Assembly: GCA_029817715.1 (NCBI GenBank) | Contig: JARUPY010000078.1 | Coordinates: 47,101-111,100 of the forward strand | Source: Melastoma dodecandrum | Lineage: Eukaryota > Streptophyta > Magnoliopsida > Myrtales > Melastomataceae | Direction of reading: 5' to 3' | DNA length: 64,000 nt | Part shown: piece after piece, positions 1-7,635 of the stretch | Layout: the number at the start of each line of letters is the position of its first letter | Numbering within the stretch: position 1 is the first letter of the stretch | The notes under the pieces: model-generated | The model's input: the letters and a program-made list of their open reading frames with translations, nothing else | The model's database searches: none | What the model was told of the DNA's origin: nothing | Position numbers and translations under genes: made by a program

Positions 1-120
1 GATGCGGCGCTCAGAGACCGAGCCTTGTGATTGTGCAAGGATGGCGCACGCCCTATGCACGGCGACCGTCGGCGTGCACGATAAAGTTGAAACGACATTC
101 TCGAATCATCGAGCAGATCA

Positions 121-1131
121 TTGCCCAACCGCATTGTAAAAGTGGCCGTCCACGACCTAGTGAAATCCGATGGCGGCCTTCAGGCGAGAATGGGCCGACC
201 GGACCTCGCGATCACGAGCACGGTCCAGCGGGTCATCGACGAATTGCACACGCTGTACAGCAAGCGCGGCTCCAAGACGCACGGAAGGTTTTCGACCGAC
301 GAGGACGATTACCCAACGCAGCGTTTCCTCCGAGATTATGTCGCCAAGGGTGCCGATGAATTCGGTCCGATGACCGAGCGGATGATGCGGACCCTGGAAA
401 CCCAAGCACGGCGCAAACCCAACGCCGGCGGCGGCCATGTCTTCTTTGCCCATTTTGAGAACGACAAGGGCGCGTTCCTGCTGATCGCGATCCTCAATGA
501 CAAGCTGAGCGCGGCTCTGACGGGCACCCTAGATGTTCGGGACATACAGCACCTCGACCTTGAGGGGTTTCGCTTCGCGGGGCGTATCAGCATCGCGGGC
601 TGGCGAGCCGGTGAGCGTCGCTACATCGGCTTCCTCAAGGGGAAAGGCGACGTCGCAGAGTATTTTCGAGAGTTCCTTGGCTGCGACACTGCAGTCGAGG
701 CGAAACAGGAAACGAAGGACCTCGTCGACGCGCTCGGCTCCTACGCCGACGCGCAGGCCATGGAACTCGATCAGCGTCAGGCGTTCCTGCAACGTGCAAA
801 GGACATCTGCGGTCGATCGGCCAAGGCGCGGACAGAGATAGATTTCAAGGCGCTCGCGAATGAGCTCGCTCCAGAATCGCCCGACGAGTTGCTCGCGGTC
901 TTGGTCGATCCTGATCGGGGCTTGAACGACGGGTTCGTACCTAACCCGATTGTGCTTGGCCGGCTTGTCAGCTTCAGGGCCAAGACCTCGTTGTGGTCAC
1001 TCGAATTCGATCGAGCGGCGCTGACGAGTGGGCAGATCGAGTTCAATCGAACGGATCGAACATTGACGATCACCGACCCGCCGGCGGAACTTCTGGCGCG
1101 CCTGCAGGGTGAGATGCCCGACGATGGCTGA
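121..1131 (+). CDS. YejK/NdpA-like nucleoid-associated protein
   Basis: This 336-residue protein matches the 37-kDa nucleoid-associated (YejK/NdpA) family along its whole length. It has the N-terminal stretch ending in VIDELHTLYSKRGSKTHGRF, a central HVFFAHFENDKGAFLLIAIL strand region, then LDVRDIQHLDLEGFRFAGRI and the RRYIGFLKGKG segment. The family is cytosolic and DNA-associated, but its biochemical activity is not settled. The start is a TTG at 121; the product length is normal for the family. The stop overlaps the next gene's ATG by 8 bases, so the two are translationally coupled. The downstream neighbours are a two-TM protein and a possible nuclease, not housekeeping genes, so I infer an accessory, perhaps defensive, role. 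Family assignment is firm; the role is inference. Confidence 0.82.
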   Translation: MPNRIVKVAVHDLVKSDGGLQARMGRPDLAITSTVQRVIDELHTLYSKRGSKTHGRFSTDEDDYPTQRFLRDYVAKGADEFGPMTERMMRTLETQARRKPNAGGGHVFFAHFENDKGAFLLIAILNDKLSAALTGTLDVRDIQHLDLEGFRFAGRISIAGWRAGERRYIGFLKGKGDVAEYFREFLGCDTAVEAKQETKDLVDALGSYADAQAMELDQRQAFLQRAKDICGRSAKARTEIDFKALANELAPESPDELLAVLVDPDRGLNDGFVPNPIVLGRLVSFRAKTSLWSLEFDRAALTSGQIEFNRTDRTLTITDPPAELLARLQGEMPDDG

Positions 1132-2449
1132 CGTCGCTTTCGCCGATCTCGTCAAACTCTACGAGAACACGACGTTCGAGGCGGGCCGCCAAAGCGGAAC
1201 GCTCACTATCCAAGATGACGACGTGCTTCGCGTCGCAAGGCTCGTTGACCAAGAAGATGCCGCGGAGAGCGCCGGTGTCACTGTCGTCGGGGACGTCTCA
1301 ACCCTGGCGGTCGGCCAAACGGTGGCTATCGTCTGTGGGCCGCCCAAGGCTTCGATCGGTTTCCTTTTCACGTCGCTGGACGACCTGCTCAAGTGGCCTG
1401 CTGCAACGATCGCCGAGCCAACGGCCTACTACGTGATCGAGGGCCGATTTGGGCCGGCGACAGCGCCTGTCCCGGCTGATCTTGTCGCCTACAGGACAGT
1501 TCTAGGTTTGATCAGGACCCTCGCCGATTCCGCGGCATTCCTCGATCCGGTGCGCCGCGAGCTGATGTTTCTCAAGGATGGTCGGGTGCCCGTCCCCGTC
1601 CGCTACGACACCGCCGCGATCAGAAGAGTCTCGTTGGACGACGCGGCATCCCTACAGGCCATGATGGTCGACGAAAGCCACAAGGACCAGAAGCTTGCGA
1701 TCCTTGCCGAGGCGGTCGTTGGCCTAGTCTCGTCCCAACCGACGGATGAGCGCTTCCGCCTCGTTTTGAGGAACCTTGCGACCATTCTCCGACAAGTGCG
1801 CGACGGCTACCGTCTCTTCGCGTCGGAGTTTTCGTACGACAAAATCCGAAACGACATCGAGGACGCGCGACTCGACTACCTGAACAAGATCCACAAGACC
1901 TTCATCGATATCCAGGGCCAGCTTCTAGGATTGCCTGTCGCCACCGTGGTGGTGGCATCACAGCTCAAGTCGGCGACCGCATGCGGTGTCGACCTATGGA
2001 CCGACGTTGCGGTCCTGGGTGGCGCTTGGATTTTCGTGATTCTGCTGGTGGTCGCGATCGGCAATCAGCGCCTGACTCTCAGCGCGATTGCCGCGGAGGT
2101 GACCCGGCAGAAGACGAAAATGAAGGCGGACTACGCCGCGATCAGCGACCGCTTCGTCGACGTTTTCGACGCCTTGGAGAAGCGGATCCGCTGGCATCGA
2201 TATGGGCTGAACACGATTGGACTGGTCTCCTTGGCAGGTGCTGGCTTCGCCACTTTCGCTTTCATCAAATTGGTCACCGTCAATCCGTGGACATGCATGA
2301 CAGGCCCGTCGATTACGACCACCACGAACGCGCCAGCGGCCTCAGCACCCCTGCCCGCGAATGCGCCAGCTCCTGCCGCGCCAGCCGTTGTGAAGCCGCC
2401 GGCCGCCGCGCCCTTGACGGCGCCTAAGCCCGCCCCTGCGCCCCCGTGA
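1124..2449 (+). CDS. two-TM membrane protein of unknown function
   Basis: I do not recognise the family. I take the ATG at 1124, inside the end of the upstream gene, rather than the GTG at 1109; this gives 441 residues. Residues about 1-285 look soluble. They are followed by two hydrophobic helices (around AWIFVILLVVAIGN and LVSLAGAGFATFAFIKL) separated by a charged 50-residue segment, and then an Ala/Pro-rich tail of about 60 residues. The layout suggests a large cytosolic N-terminal sensor or adaptor region with a membrane hairpin near the C-terminus. Its overlap with the NdpA-like gene shows the two are made together. I infer one operon with the gene at 2568. Confidence 0.75.
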   Translation: MADVAFADLVKLYENTTFEAGRQSGTLTIQDDDVLRVARLVDQEDAAESAGVTVVGDVSTLAVGQTVAIVCGPPKASIGFLFTSLDDLLKWPAATIAEPTAYYVIEGRFGPATAPVPADLVAYRTVLGLIRTLADSAAFLDPVRRELMFLKDGRVPVPVRYDTAAIRRVSLDDAASLQAMMVDESHKDQKLAILAEAVVGLVSSQPTDERFRLVLRNLATILRQVRDGYRLFASEFSYDKIRNDIEDARLDYLNKIHKTFIDIQGQLLGLPVATVVVASQLKSATACGVDLWTDVAVLGGAWIFVILLVVAIGNQRLTLSAIAAEVTRQKTKMKADYAAISDRFVDVFDALEKRIRWHRYGLNTIGLVSLAGAGFATFAFIKLVTVNPWTCMTGPSITTTTNAPAASAPLPANAPAPAAPAVVKPPAAAPLTAPKPAPAPP

Positions 2450-2567
2450 ACGGGCTCACAGGGAACAGGAATGTCGCGAGGGCCAGACATCGTCGCTTGC
2501 CGGCACGTCCACCGAGAGTAGGCTTTCGCCCGCAAGGCCAGTCGATACCAAAAAGTGAGAAAGGGCG

Positions 2568-3779
2568 ATGGCGGTACCTTGGACGATCTCGACGAAGAAG
2601 GTCCCGGGCATTGGCTCGACGGTCTTCATGTCGCCGTCGCGTCTTGCTACGACTTTCCATCCGCCAGCGTTGCCCGGGTCGCTTCAGCTACCGCCCATGG
2701 CGCTATTCGCCGCCATGGCTCGCTGCGGCGCCCTGTCTCGCGTACCGGCGGCGTTGAGCAGCGCCCTCACGCAAGCGGCCGCCGCCGTAACTCCGCAAGT
2801 CGTTGACGATGCCGGCTCGAGCTTCGATCTCATGGCGTCTGTTGGCGCTCTGGCCGACTTTGAAAGGACCTCGCTATCGGGCCGAGTCGGCGCTGGCGTC
2901 ACCGACCTCTTGATGAGCAGTCTCGGTTACGTTTGGCGGGACCTGGCGTCAGCCTTGATCAGCACGCGGGGAAAGCTGGCGGACTTCGCCTACGACGGCG
3001 GTCCGGCTTCCGGACATGGCCTCGTACTCGCGGAAGCGAAAGGGTCGCTCGCCGTAGGCGCCAACGCCAGTGCAACGAAGGGGCGCGCGGAAGACGGTTA
3101 TAAGAATCAGGTTGCGCCACACATCGGAGGTTCATGGTCGGCTGGCACCGTCGTTCACGGTTACGCCGTTGGATTTGGCGCTTGGCCTAGTGTCCCAGGC
3201 GCCTCGATCCACGTTGCCGAGACCGCCGCGTCGCCGGTTGGGCCGACACCTAGCGCCCCGACCATACCAGGAGTTGGCGGGACCACCCGGGTCTCGGTGT
3301 CGATGGCGCTCGGCAACTATCGCGCCGTGTTCATGCGCGCCAATGCGCCCGCGGTCTTTTATGCCATCGAGCGCGCGCTTGGGGGCATTACACCAGTCGA
3401 ACCGCAGGCGTTTCGCCGCGTTCGGTCGGGCGGGCGCAGTTTTCTTTTCGGTTTGAGTCCGACTTTTCGGCATGAGCCGGATCCACCGCTGCAGCAGACC
3501 TTTGCGATCGCGGAAGAGATCGCCGAGCCCTTCCTCGACCAGCTGCAAGCCCTACTGTCTGACCCATTTGGCTCGCCGGCATACTTCGATTTGCCGGTGC
3601 TTCAGCCAGTCATGTCCTCAGAAGACGGTGCGCTTCCGCCATACGTCCTTTTCGCGGATGGCTTTGCGTATCTCTCAAGATGGACGGACGATCCAAGGAC
3701 CGGGTTCACAGGCTGGTCTCCAGCGGATGGGCTGTCCTCCACGGCGCACATCTCGGCTCACCCGTCGAAGGTCGACTAG
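2568..3779 (+). CDS. unknown protein with possible PD-(D/E)XK nuclease core
   Basis: This is a 403-residue soluble protein with no family I can name. Residues about 132-152 read DFAYDGG...GLVLAEAKGSL. An Asp followed some 17 residues later by E-A-K on a hydrophobic strand is the spacing expected of a PD-(D/E)XK (restriction-endonuclease-like) active site. That reading is an inference from one motif. The N-terminal 80 residues are Ala-rich and low in information, so the true start may be later; ATGs at 2697 and 2832 are alternatives. It follows the two-TM gene by 118 bases on the same strand, with a GAAAGGG-like ribosome site before 2568, so it probably belongs to the same operon. Confidence 0.65.
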   Translation: MAVPWTISTKKVPGIGSTVFMSPSRLATTFHPPALPGSLQLPPMALFAAMARCGALSRVPAALSSALTQAAAAVTPQVVDDAGSSFDLMASVGALADFERTSLSGRVGAGVTDLLMSSLGYVWRDLASALISTRGKLADFAYDGGPASGHGLVLAEAKGSLAVGANASATKGRAEDGYKNQVAPHIGGSWSAGTVVHGYAVGFGAWPSVPGASIHVAETAASPVGPTPSAPTIPGVGGTTRVSVSMALGNYRAVFMRANAPAVFYAIERALGGITPVEPQAFRRVRSGGRSFLFGLSPTFRHEPDPPLQQTFAIAEEIAEPFLDQLQALLSDPFGSPAYFDLPVLQPVMSSEDGALPPYVLFADGFAYLSRWTDDPRTGFTGWSPADGLSSTAHISAHPSKVD

Positions 3780-4087
3780 CCGTCGTTAGGCTTCAAGGTG
3801 TGCTGGGAGCTGGGTCTCGCGCATCCAATGCCTGTCGTCGCGTATGAGGCCTTTTGAAGCTGGCAGTAACAGCCCCGATCCGCGCCGGTCGCCGCGCGAA
3901 CAGCCGAGAAGCCGTTCGTGTGCCGACAACGGTCTGTCGCCGATTTGCAATGCCAGTTGCAGATGCAAAGCAGATTTTATCGGCTCTTTAATGCGTTTCG
4001 GCGGCTTGCGGCTTGCGGCTGAGGGCCGAGCCGAGTCGTTGACCCGGTGGTGCACGACCTCGTGCAAGATGCAATCGGTCGTACAGG

Positions 4088-4179
4088 ATGCACGCCGTAT
4101 TGCATCGTCGGTTCACAAAATGGGGGAGATTCAATCAATCAGATATAATCCGATTAACATTATCTCCTCAAGAAACTGA
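4088..4179 (+). repeat. direct repeat copy 1 upstream of orphan gene
   Basis: The segment from GATGCACGCCGTATTGCATC through the palindrome to about 4179 recurs 190-191 bases downstream at 4278-4370. Differences are a few substitutions and a one-base length change before the GGGGAGATTCAATCAATCAG core. Both copies contain the same palindrome with TATAAT at its centre. Confidence 0.8.
4135..4157 (+). promoter_or_regulatory. imperfect palindrome, candidate operator 1
   Basis: TCAATCAGAT-ATA-ATCCGATTAA has ten-base arms with two mismatches. A TATAAT hexamer (4144-4149) sits over the centre, so a dimeric repressor here could cover a -10 element. No clear -35 at 17 bp is visible, so promoter function is an inference. 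Confidence 0.5.
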
Positions 4180-4277
4180 TGAGCCGGTAGCGCCCTCGTG
4201 CGTGATGCATTCGATGCCGCGCGGCTGGGGCCTGAGCACGGGCACCCGATAACGCGCAATGCAACACACCGCGCAAG

Positions 4278-4370
4278 ATGCACTTAGTATTGCATCGTCG
4301 AGCTCACAAAATCGGGGAGATTCAATCAATCAGATATAATCTGATTGACATTATCTTCTAAAGAAAATGA
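4278..4370 (+). repeat. direct repeat copy 2 upstream of orphan gene
   Basis: Second copy of the approximately 90-base repeat. The core GGGGAGATTCAATCAATCAG and the trailing CATTATC, then TC[C/T]T, A and AAGAAA blocks align with copy 1. It lies about 130 bases upstream of the orphan gene at 4499 and holds the better palindrome. Confidence 0.8.
4326..4348 (+). promoter_or_regulatory. perfect 10-bp-arm palindrome, candidate operator 2
   Basis: TCAATCAGAT-ATA-ATCTGATTGA is a perfect inverted repeat with ten-base arms and a three-base spacer, again centred on TATAAT (4335-4340). A TTGACA (4345-4350) overlaps the right arm. It is the conserved twin of the site at 4135 and the stronger candidate operator for the gene at 4499. 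Confidence 0.6.
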
Positions 4371-4498
4371 CGATACATGACTTGACTCTCCTGAATTTGC
4401 GCGAGATATGGAGATACGGTCGCGATGTGTTGTGAGACGTACAATAAAAGTGTGCGTCACTTCGCTCTCTGTGTCGCATGTATATGGGAGGATGATCT

Positions 4499-5347
4499 AT
4501 GCTGACTTCGTTCTTCAATGACGAGATATTGAAAGTTGAAACGGGCGCGAATCTCGTGGCGGCGCGAAAATCCGGGCGAATAGAACCGGGTGGCTGCCAT
4601 GGCGAGTACGATATGTGCGTGACTTGCGCGATCGCAGTTACAGTGCAAAAATTCCCTACAAACTACGGCGACTATGTAAAAATGCTGGGGTTGCCGAAGC
4701 TCCTAGCGGAAATCGAAGAAGACATCTTCGAACGGCTTCCGCGTGATGAAGCCACGTTTTTTCCCGAACGCGTCATCGAGGCGATCGGGGTCGGCTACGA
4801 CCTCTCCAACATCGGCTGGGCGCTTTTGAAATCGTGCATGCTCGAGCATGAGGGTTTCCAGCATCGCCTCGTCACGAAAACGGTGACCGCTTGCGCAAGA
4901 TTTCTCGATCCGCTTATCGCAGGTGGTCGCGTCGATTCGATCGACGCGGAGGAACTCAGAGACGAAGCCGCCCGCATCGCCCGAGTAACGGCCACGGCGG
5001 CGCGGGGTAGCGTGCATCCAGCACACGATCTCATGCTCATCGCGACCGGCGCTATGGCGGCAGCCACTATGACGCTTCAGCACAAGCACGCAGAGTACGA
5101 CGCTCGGCTGGAGCATCAATGTCACTCTACAATCCGGGACACGCTCTTGGAGGCAATGAAGCGCTCCAACGATCCAAGCGGAATGGCCGAACGACTGATT
5201 CGCGCATTGGGTGAATGCTCCAGCGACAACCTGATCGTGTCGAACTCCGACAACAGGGTCCCACACTACGGAGCATCAAGTCCTATCGATGAACTGGATC
5301 CGCCTCCGAAGGCTCGCGCGAAGAACCGCCGCGCTCGCGTCGGCTAG
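4499..5347 (+). CDS. orphan protein of unknown function
   Basis: This 282-residue protein matches no family I recognise. A strong ribosome site, GGGAGG at 4486-4491, lies 7 bases before the ATG and decides the start. The protein is mostly alpha-helical and Ala-rich in the middle (residues 150-200), without signal peptide or TM helix. It has a Cys/His-containing stretch near the N-terminus (GGCHGEYDMCVTCAI) that could bind metal, and a basic C-terminal tail (KARAKNRRARVG). It stands alone between two different defence-like loci and is preceded by the duplicated palindrome, so I infer tight repression by a regulator that is not encoded next to it. Function unknown. Confidence 0.7.
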   Translation: MLTSFFNDEILKVETGANLVAARKSGRIEPGGCHGEYDMCVTCAIAVTVQKFPTNYGDYVKMLGLPKLLAEIEEDIFERLPRDEATFFPERVIEAIGVGYDLSNIGWALLKSCMLEHEGFQHRLVTKTVTACARFLDPLIAGGRVDSIDAEELRDEAARIARVTATAARGSVHPAHDLMLIATGAMAAATMTLQHKHAEYDARLEHQCHSTIRDTLLEAMKRSNDPSGMAERLIRALGECSSDNLIVSNSDNRVPHYGASSPIDELDPPPKARAKNRRARVG

Positions 5348-5665
5348 GATTAGGACGACAACTCACGGCAGCGCGGCACTGATGGCCGCGTCGCCAATCA
5401 GTGCTAACCAGTTGTCACAGTGAGTTTTTTAAGTGAATAGACAATAAAAGGAAAAAAGTTAAAAGACTTCCCCTAAAGATTTTGAGGAGTTAGCTGCTAG
5501 AGGCCATTGTTTGGCGGAGGTATTTAAGTAGACTGGCAGTTGCTCGGGTAAAGACACTGAAGGACCACGGCTACGGCCAGATGGCGTTTCAGAACCAAGC
5601 GCATCTCTCGTTCAGAGACGACTTTAACGTGTCGAAGCGTCGCTTTGTGTTCGACGCGGATCCAC
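5348..5665. other. intergenic, no feature recognised
   Basis: An AT-rich stretch around 5425-5475 (TAAGTGAATAGACAATAAAA) separates the orphan gene from the convergent end of the dNTPase gene. I see no gene and no convincing hairpin plus T-run. Confidence 0.5.
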
Positions 5666-7027
5666 TTAGACCTTATCAAAAACGGAGCCCATACGCGGAC
5701 TAAAGAGGCGATCGTAAGTTCGCAGGAGAAACCCGTCCGACATACCTGAGACGTGGTCGCAAATAGCTCGGGCAACATCCGTCGATTCCGTGAGTGTCGC
5801 CCGTGCGTCGAGTGGCAAGAAAGTGTTGGGCTCTGACAGGAACGTCTCGAAGACAGCGACGACCATCCGCTGTCCCTTGAATTCGAGCTGCTGCACCGTT
5901 GGACTGAGAATCAACGTCTCCACGATGAGACGCTTGAGGGCTTCTAACATCGTGACCACGTCATCCGGCACGGCTGCACGGTAGCTTAAGAGCGGCTCTT
6001 GAAAACCCTCAACTGACACGATGGTCGCGCGAGTGACAAAGAAATGGACGAGCCGGCTGACGGCATGCTTTCGATCATCGCCGTCGCCGAACAACATCGA
6101 GATCATTGCCTCGTAGACGTTGTTCCGGGACTCGTGCGGATACTTGTGCTTGAGGTGGTCGAGATAGGGTGCGCAAGCCGCTTCGGTCACGTGGTGCCGA
6201 AAGTCGGCTTCATGCACGAGGCGCATCGCGAGAGCGTCCTCGAGATCGTGGACGCCGTAGGCTATGTCGTCGGCGAGGTCCATGATGCTGCAATCGAAAG
6301 ATTTGTAGATCGGCTTGGCATGCTTGCCTTCCTTCGAAGCGACACTGCAAAATCGCTCACGGTCCGACTCGGACAGCGGCGCAAGCATCCAGTCGACCAC
6401 GTCCTGCTCACAATCGAGAAAGCATTTCGGCGGCTTGGAAGCCTTTCGGTCGATGAGACGGACGGTCGACTGCCCTTCAAGAAGCCGCGGCACGAGGGAG
6501 GGGTTCGCGACACGACTAAAGGGCGCGGGATATTTCAGCGCGCCGAGCATCGTGCGCCTAGTGAGGTTGGCGCCTGCATTGGCCGAAAACTTTTCGAGCT
6601 TCGATAGGATACGAAGCGTCTGGCCGTTTCCCTCGAACCCCCCGTGTGCGCGCATGCAGTAATTCAATGCGACTTCGCCACCGTGACCAAAAGGCGGGTG
6701 TCCGAGGTCATGTGTAAGGCCGATCGCTTGGATCTGGCTCGTGCTGGGCAAGAATTGCCCGCCCGGATGGTCGGGGTTGTCCTTCTCTAGCTGGCGCGCC
6801 AATCCCCCTGCGATCTGCGCAACCTCCAAAGTGTGCGTCAGGCGCGTGCGGTAGAAGTCGCTTTCGCCGAGATTGAGGATCTGGGTCTTGCCCTGGAGGC
6901 GGCGAAAGGACCCAGAATGGATGATGCGCCCGTAATCGATGGCGCCGGCGTCGCGAGCGTCCTCTTGCTGCGATTTCCACTTTTCACGTCGATCGTCCCA
7001 CGCATCCGAACTCGTCACAGAATTCAT
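5666..7027 (-). CDS. HD-domain dNTP triphosphohydrolase (dGTPase-like)
   Basis: This 453-residue protein belongs to the dGTPase/dNTPase branch of the HD superfamily, which cuts dNTPs to nucleoside plus triphosphate. Visible are RLTHTLEVAQ with metal His65, LTHDLGHPPFGHGGE with the HD pair at 106-107, and DLADDIAYGVHDLEDA with the later metal Asp. The region GRIIHSGSFRRLQGKTQ near residues 33-49 is typical of the family. I chose the ATG at 7027 because upstream codons run into the preceding gene and add an Arg-rich non-family tail. It is the last gene, about 40 bases behind the DUF6527-like gene, on the same strand as the Ubl operon. dNTPases of this family can protect against phage by depleting dNTPs; here I infer an effector or resistance role. 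Confidence 0.88.
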   Translation of the reverse strand: MNSVTSSDAWDDRREKWKSQQEDARDAGAIDYGRIIHSGSFRRLQGKTQILNLGESDFYRTRLTHTLEVAQIAGGLARQLEKDNPDHPGGQFLPSTSQIQAIGLTHDLGHPPFGHGGEVALNYCMRAHGGFEGNGQTLRILSKLEKFSANAGANLTRRTMLGALKYPAPFSRVANPSLVPRLLEGQSTVRLIDRKASKPPKCFLDCEQDVVDWMLAPLSESDRERFCSVASKEGKHAKPIYKSFDCSIMDLADDIAYGVHDLEDALAMRLVHEADFRHHVTEAACAPYLDHLKHKYPHESRNNVYEAMISMLFGDGDDRKHAVSRLVHFFVTRATIVSVEGFQEPLLSYRAAVPDDVVTMLEALKRLIVETLILSPTVQQLEFKGQRMVVAVFETFLSEPNTFLPLDARATLTESTDVARAICDHVSGMSDGFLLRTYDRLFSPRMGSVFDKV

Positions 7028-7068
7028 CCTTTCGAGCCCTCGCGTGCGAGGTCGTTGGCCGACGCCTG

Positions 7069-7635
7069 CTATTCTGGCGATCTTTTCGGTGACGACGCCA
7101 GAGGTACCCGGCGGAAACGTTGGCTGTGCGGCTCTTCGCCAGCCTCTGCACGACCTCGCCCCACCAATCGGCGGCAGGCGCGTGACACGTCCCACTCGGT
7201 CTCCTCAAGACCGCCGGCGAGCTCTTCGACGTGAAGATATCGATTGGGTTCAAGAACTCCTTCAAGCCGGCGCTCGAGCTCCTCGTCATAGGGGGGCTCA
7301 GCATTGTCCGCGTCAGCTTCTGGTTCGCACCAGAGAATGCGGTCGCGCCAAATGACGAAGTGGCTGCCGCATCCACCGTCGCGCCAGACGGATGGGTAGA
7401 GCGTCAGCTCACCAGCCCGGAGGCGCAGCCGCCACGCTTTGCCAGCTCGCGGATCCAAATTGACGACCAGCGTTTGGCCGCAGCCGTCTGGACAGCGCAT
7501 GAGCACGCTACGCAGTGGACCGCGCCGAATGAGAACGGTGTCACCCGAGTGTTGCAATAGCGACTCGGCATCGGCCCGGCGCTCAGCTTCGCCTTTGAGG
7601 ATCACAGTTCGTGCGAAAGTTCGCGCGTCGGTCAT
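7069..7635 (-). CDS. DUF6527-like zinc-site protein of Ubl operon
   Basis: This is a 188-residue protein. The recognisable part is a compact beta-rich core with CPDGCG near residues 48-53, a hydrophobic Trp-rich strand segment, then GGCGSHFVIWRDRILWC. The C-P-x-G-C plus C-x-S-H-F-x-I...W-C pattern is that of the DUF6527 family, which I know as a companion of bacterial E1/E2/Ubl genes; the Cys and His look like zinc ligands. It starts inside the end of the kinase-like gene (4-base overlap), so it is translationally coupled to the operon. The C-terminal 60 residues are charged and not part of the core. No enzymatic role can be assigned. Confidence 0.7.
   Translation of the reverse strand: MTDARTFARTVILKGEAERRADAESLLQHSGDTVLIRRGPLRSVLMRCPDGCGQTLVVNLDPRAGKAWRLRLRAGELTLYPSVWRDGGCGSHFVIWRDRILWCEPEADADNAEPPYDEELERRLEGVLEPNRYLHVEELAGGLEETEWDVSRACRRLVGRGRAEAGEEPHSQRFRRVPLASSPKRSPE

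Larger units (their letters stand above)
3780..4498. other. intergenic region with duplicated regulatory segment
   Basis: There is no convincing gene here; short reading frames on both strands lack ribosome sites and family resemblance. The base composition drops from GC-rich to AT-rich after about 4080. The region carries the tandem duplication and two palindromes listed separately, then an AT-rich leader ending at the gene at 4499. Confidence 0.6.

Noticed and set aside
3786..4179. Short frames on both strands after the nuclease-like gene
   Set aside because: No ribosome sites and no family features; the region is better explained as regulatory DNA with repeats.
4088..4370. CRISPR array
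   Set aside because: Only two repeats of about 90 bases, 190 bases apart, with operator-like palindromes; no cas genes in the window.
5524..5778. 84-codon minus-strand frame overlapping the dNTPase end
   Set aside because: It overlaps the well-supported dNTPase gene in another frame and has no coding signals.
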